Positions 32,908 to 35,719 of a stretch of 35,719 bases of DNA are shown piece by piece. Made by a program: the position numbers and the translations under genes. Source of the DNA: Hungatella sp. UBA3402 (GTDB lineage: Bacteria; Bacillota; Clostridia; Lachnospirales; Lachnospiraceae); NCBI GenBank assembly GCA_002358555.1, contig DEPC01000074.1, forward strand, positions 1-35,719, in the 5' to 3' direction. The notes below the pieces were generated by a model. That model saw nothing but the letters and a program-made list of their open reading frames with translations, had not been told where the DNA came from and ran no database searches. Every line of letters starts with the position of its first letter. The first letter of the stretch is position 1.

Positions 32908-32956
32908 CTTTAACAAACTAAATCACGAAAGGATTGTAAAAGGAGGAAAATTTTTT

Positions 32957-34291
32957 ATGTCATATGTTGATGAGATTTATGCAAAAGTGGTAGAGCAGAA
33001 CCCAGGAGAGAATGAGTTTCACCAGGCAGTAAAAGAAGTTTTAGATTCTTTGAAATTGGTAATTGATGCGAATGAAGAGAAATATCGCAAAGTTGCTTTA
33101 TTAGAGCGTTTAGTAGAACCAGAAAGAATTATTTCTTTCCGTGTTCCATGGGTAGATGACAATGGACAGGTTCAGGTGAATAAAGGATACCGTGTGCAGT
33201 TTAACAGTGCAATCGGACCCTATAAAGGAGGACTTCGTCTCCATCCATCAGTAAATCAAGGTATTTTAAAATTCCTTGGATTTGAACAGGTATTTAAAAA
33301 CTCCTTAACTGGCCTTCCAATCGGTGGCGGCAAAGGAGGGTCTAATTTTGACCCCAAAGGTAAATCTGACCGTGAAGTCATGGCATTTTGCCAGAGTTTT
33401 ATGACAGAGCTGCACAAGTATATTGGTGCTGATGAAGATGTACCTGCAGGAGATATTGGTGTGGGTGCAAGAGAGATTGGATTTATGTATGGACAATATA
33501 AGAGACTCACTGGATTGTATGAGGGAGTTCTTACAGGCAAAGGATTGACTTATGGTGGTTCTCTGGCTCGTACCCAAGCAACAGGATATGGCTTAATCTA
33601 TATTTTAGATGAAATGTTAAAGCACAATGGAAAAGAGCTTGCAGGTAAGACAGTAGTAATCTCTGGCTCTGGCAATGTAGCAATCTATGCTACAGAAAAA
33701 GCACAGCAACTGGGAGCAAAGGTTGTTGCTTTGAGTGATTCTAATGGTTATATTTATGACAAAGATGGAATTAAGCTGGATATTGTAAAAGATATCAAAG
33801 AGGTACGCAGAGGAAGAATTAAAGAGTATGCAGATGCTGTTTCAGGGGCTGTTTATACAGAAGGAAAAGGAATCTGGACAATTCCATGTGATATTGCCCT
33901 TCCATGTGCAACTCAGAATGAGTTAAATCTCGAAGATGCAAAAGCCCTGAAAGGTAATGGATGCTTTGCTGTAGCTGAAGGTGCCAACATGCCTTCCACA
34001 AGAGAAGCAACTGATTTCTTCTTAGAAAATGCAATGCTGTTTATGCCAGGAAAGGCAGCAAACGCAGGTGGTGTTGCAACCTCTGCTCTGGAGATGAGCC
34101 AAAATAGCCAGAGACTTTCTTGGACTTTTGAGGAAGTGGATGCGAAACTGAAAGATATTATGGTCAATATCTATGCAAAGGCGGCTGATGCAGCTGAGAG
34201 ATACCATGTACCAGGAAATTATGTTGCAGGTGCTAATATTGCTGGATTTGAAAAGGTTGTAGATGCAATGATGGCACAGGGAGTAGTGTAA
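32957..34291 (+). CDS. gdhA: Glutamate dehydrogenase, hexameric, probably NADP-dependent
   Basis: 444 residues matching the hexameric GDH family. Substrate and catalytic residues are K90, K114 and K126 (PIGGGKGGSNFDPKGKS) and D166 (GDIGVGAREIG), one residue offset from Clostridium symbiosum GDH. The Rossmann motif is SGSGNVA (236-242), and the loop after the second strand reads ALSDSNG, as in NADP-type enzymes. It interconverts 2-oxoglutarate plus ammonium and glutamate. The ATG at 32957 lies 10 nt after AGGAGG; an in-frame upstream ATG at 32819 falls inside the repeat leader and is rejected. It has its own promoter, a long repeat leader and a strong terminator. Confidence 0.97.
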   Translation: MSYVDEIYAKVVEQNPGENEFHQAVKEVLDSLKLVIDANEEKYRKVALLERLVEPERIISFRVPWVDDNGQVQVNKGYRVQFNSAIGPYKGGLRLHPSVNQGILKFLGFEQVFKNSLTGLPIGGGKGGSNFDPKGKSDREVMAFCQSFMTELHKYIGADEDVPAGDIGVGAREIGFMYGQYKRLTGLYEGVLTGKGLTYGGSLARTQATGYGLIYILDEMLKHNGKELAGKTVVISGSGNVAIYATEKAQQLGAKVVALSDSNGYIYDKDGIKLDIVKDIKEVRRGRIKEYADAVSGAVYTEGKGIWTIPCDIALPCATQNELNLEDAKALKGNGCFAVAEGANMPSTREATDFFLENAMLFMPGKAANAGGVATSALEMSQNSQRLSWTFEEVDAKLKDIMVNIYAKAADAAERYHVPGNYVAGANIAGFEKVVDAMMAQGVV

Positions 34292-34411
34292 CGGGGAATA
34301 TTTCATATTTTAGGCAATGATTTTTCATACGAATATTTCTTAATAAGAACAAGAGATGAGAAATTTTTGGCGAAAGAAACTATATTGAAACGATTATATT
34401 ATGTAGAAAAC

Positions 34412-34445
34412 AAAAAGCCGTCCATAAAAACTGGTCGGCTTTTTT
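34412..34445 (+). terminator. gdhA terminator
   Basis: AAAAAGCCG (34412-34420) pairs with CGGCTTTTT (34436-34444), extended inward by CCA/TGG after a T-T mismatch, followed by T-rich sequence. Confidence 0.9.
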
Positions 34446-34673
34446 GTACAATATGCCCTTAATGGACTGAATGAGTAGTGGAAGATATTTTATCCGAAAA
34501 ACTTATATTATTATATAGCATCTTTGGGACATTTTCTTCCAATGGTGAGAAAGATTGCTTCATGAGAAGATAATATGTTTGATTTTGCCGATGAAATGAT
34601 TGAGACCAGAGATTCGCGTAGGGAGAAGTTTGTAATTGGTCAAGTAAATAGTTCAATAACTGCAATTAGGCTT

Positions 34674-34702
34674 TTGCCAAAAACCTGTAATATTTAGATA
34701 AT
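34674..34702 (+). promoter_or_regulatory. Possible promoter of the structured RNA segment
   Basis: TTGCCA (34674-34679), a 17-nt spacer and GATAAT (34697-34702); start expected near 34709. Confidence 0.5.
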
Positions 34703-34740
34703 AGTATATACAATTTCATGCAAAAGGCTAATTAGTTATT

Positions 34741-34875
34741 GTTTACGGGAGGCATCTTCTTGTCTGGCTTCGCCGAATAAGAAGCATCGGGCGCCTGATG
34801 TGGAAAACTGGATGAAAACAGTTTTATAGGCAAGCTTGATACCTGTTTTCCTCCGTTTTTTCTCGTCCCGTGAAC
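34741..34875 (+). ncRNA. Candidate structured RNA with alternative hairpins
   Basis: GTTTACGGGA (34741-34750) can close with TCCCGTGAAC (34866-34875). Inside are CTTCTT/AAGAAG (34756-34761 with 34779-34784) capped by TGGCttcGCCG, and a near-palindrome CATCGGGCGCCTGATG (34785-34800). Two competing hairpins follow: AAAACTG/CAGTTTT (34804-34810 with 34819-34825) and GAAAACAG/CTGTTTTC (34814-34821 with 34843-34850). The second is followed by CTCCGTTTTTT, resembling a terminator. No known riboswitch class is recognised. Confidence 0.45.
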
Positions 34876-34920
34876 TGTAACGACTAATTGCATTTTAGTA
34901 AAATCACTTTTGGATTATAG

Positions 34921-34949
34921 TTGAAATATCAATCAATATCGGTTATAAT
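34921..34949 (+). promoter_or_regulatory. Promoter of the DUF3881 gene
   Basis: TTGAAA (34921-34926), a 17-nt spacer and TATAAT (34944-34949). Confidence 0.8.
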
Positions 34950-34962
34950 AGGTAACAAACAT

Positions 34963-34986
34963 GAGGCGGAAAGTAATTTTCGCCTC
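34963..34986 (+). terminator. Hairpin in the DUF3881 gene leader
   Basis: GAGGCGGAAA-gtaa-TTTTCGCCTC (one mismatch/wobble), lying between promoter and start codon and followed by AATTTATCTTATCTTT. It could attenuate transcription or stabilise the 5' end. Confidence 0.5.
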
Positions 34987-35037
34987 AATTTATCTTATCT
35001 TTAACATCATAATTGAGCTAGAATAGAAGGTGAATTT

Positions 35038-35719
35038 ATGCATAGATTTCTACGTACTGTGGGATTTAGTAAGTATCAGAAAAAACATAGAATTGATGAA
35101 TTAATGAAGAATTTAGTTGACCATGCAGATGCAAAACAGATTCGTAAGATTCAGCTAGATGAGGAGACGAATCTTTGCGAAGTGAGAGCAGAATTGGCAC
35201 CAAGTATGGGAGTGGCTATTTATGGAGAGATGGACGAGACAGGAGATATAAAACCAGAATATTATGTTCCATACATGCTAAGTCAGGACCCATCTTCGGA
35301 TGCAGAGTGTTCCATTCAGCGTCATACAGATAGAGAAACCTATGCGGGCCTTCTTGATGAATACAAGGTTGGAATCTCTTTGATTTATTATCTGGAAAAT
35401 GCTATGGAATATCGAGAAAGAAAGATGGCAAAAGAGTCTACAGAGGTAGAGTATGTGAATCTTGTGGGAATGTCTATAACCGGAAAGATTCTTCTTCCTA
35501 TTGAGAAATCGGCAAAGCAGAAAGAGATAGCAAAGGTTGCCTCAAAAGAGAGAAGCAGTCTTTTAGAGGCAGCAAAGAATGGGAATGAAGAAGCAATGGA
35601 GACATTGACCATTGAAGATATTGATTTATACTCTCAGATATCAAGAAGGGTTTTAAAAGAAGATATTTATTCTATCATAGATTCCTGCTTTATGCCTTGC
35701 GGGATTGAATGTGACCAAT
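35038..35719 (+). CDS. DUF3881 family protein (3' end beyond the window)
   Basis: An ATG at 35038, about 7 nt after AGAAGGTG, opens a frame that runs uninterrupted to the window end (227 codons visible). It begins MHRFLRTVGFSKYQKKHRID and contains MGVAIYGEMDETG, EYYVPYM, GISLIYYLENAMEY, LVGMSITGKILLPIEK and a C-terminal region starting LEAAKNGNEEAMETLTIEDI. This matches what I know of DUF3881, a cytosolic family largely limited to Lachnospiraceae with no known function. It has its own promoter and a leader hairpin. It has no stop within the window, so its length cannot be judged. Confidence 0.85.
   Translation, partial: MHRFLRTVGFSKYQKKHRIDELMKNLVDHADAKQIRKIQLDEETNLCEVRAELAPSMGVAIYGEMDETGDIKPEYYVPYMLSQDPSSDAECSIQRHTDRETYAGLLDEYKVGISLIYYLENAMEYRERKMAKESTEVEYVNLVGMSITGKILLPIEKSAKQKEIAKVASKERSSLLEAAKNGNEEAMETLTIEDIDLYSQISRRVLKEDIYSIIDSCFMPCGIECDQ

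Larger units (their letters stand above)
34446..35037. other. Gene-free region between gdhA and the DUF3881 gene
   Basis: 34446-34650 shows no supported gene. An imperfect inverted repeat flanks 34678-34719 (arms about 34654-34677 and 34720-34740). A possible promoter and a structured segment follow (34674-34875), then the promoter and leader hairpin of the DUF3881 gene (34921-34980). Confidence 0.55.

Noticed and set aside
32819..32956. 46-residue N-terminal extension of glutamate dehydrogenase
   Set aside because: It would be encoded by the tandem-repeat leader, and the family starts at the ATG at 32957 with AGGAGG.
34459..34665. 68-codon minus-strand frame after gdhA
   Set aside because: TTG start without ribosome site, no recognisable family, no promoter; possibly a decayed gene but not supportable.
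1..35719. rRNA, tRNA or intact insertion sequence
   Set aside because: No rRNA-like or tRNA cloverleaf sequence and no transposase reading frame was recognised, although origins in this group often have rRNA nearby.

Overview
The window spans a chromosomal replication origin of a low-GC Firmicute, most likely a spore-forming member of the Lachnospiraceae (Clostridia). The assignment rests on the gene order rpmH-rnpA-yidD-yidC-jag-mnmE-mnmG-rsmG / parA-parB on one side and dnaA-dnaN-S4-recF-gyrB-gyrA on the other, on lineage-typical families (DUF4446, DUF3881, a YdbC-like PC4 protein), on an SpmA spore-maturation protein, and on strong AGGAGG ribosome binding sites with sigma-A promoters. I saw no rRNA, tRNA, CRISPR array or intact insertion sequence.

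Layout. 1-1966: spmA and a metallophosphoesterase, both on the minus strand. 2187-4548: a plus-strand operon of a YtrA-type GntR repressor, a small 2[4Fe-4S] ferredoxin, an ABC ATPase and a permease, started from a promoter overlapped by a perfect 42-nt palindrome. 4831-14128: the minus-strand replication cluster, read from the origin as dnaA, dnaN, a 45-codon small ORF, S4 protein, recF, DUF1877, gyrB, gyrA. The origin is bipartite: DnaA boxes upstream of dnaA (14233-14432), and a second cluster between dnaA and dnaN (12461-12748) that includes an AT-rich stretch followed by six perfect TAG DnaA-trios. 14528-23353: the plus-strand ribosome/RNA-processing/membrane-insertion/tRNA-modification cluster. 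23354-30347: an accessory stretch placed between rsmG and parA. It holds an alpha/beta hydrolase, a chemoreceptor, a lipoprotein, an unknown protein, dispersed repeats and two parS sites. 30348-32584: parA, parB (with a third parS inside the gene) and DUF4446. 32598-34446: gdhA with an unusual leader and a strong terminator. 34674-35719: a structured non-coding stretch and the start of a DUF3881 gene cut by the window end.

Genes on either side of the origin point away from it, so the conserved genes are co-directional with replication. parS sites at 24919, 29994 and 31198 give ParB loading points near the origin, which ParA would then help segregate.

The most unusual signals are non-coding. 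(i) The gdhA leader is a tandem array with a 92-bp period, in which each unit keeps two hairpins although the stem sequences differ between units. (ii) A dispersed fold-back repeat family has ends close to GTAGGCAGAAGTAAC. (iii) A second non-coding repeat is shared by 901-1085 and 28340-28644. (iv) A structured segment at 34741-34875 has two mutually exclusive hairpins, the second followed by a T-run. All functional statements come from reading the sequence and from family knowledge; no database search was run.
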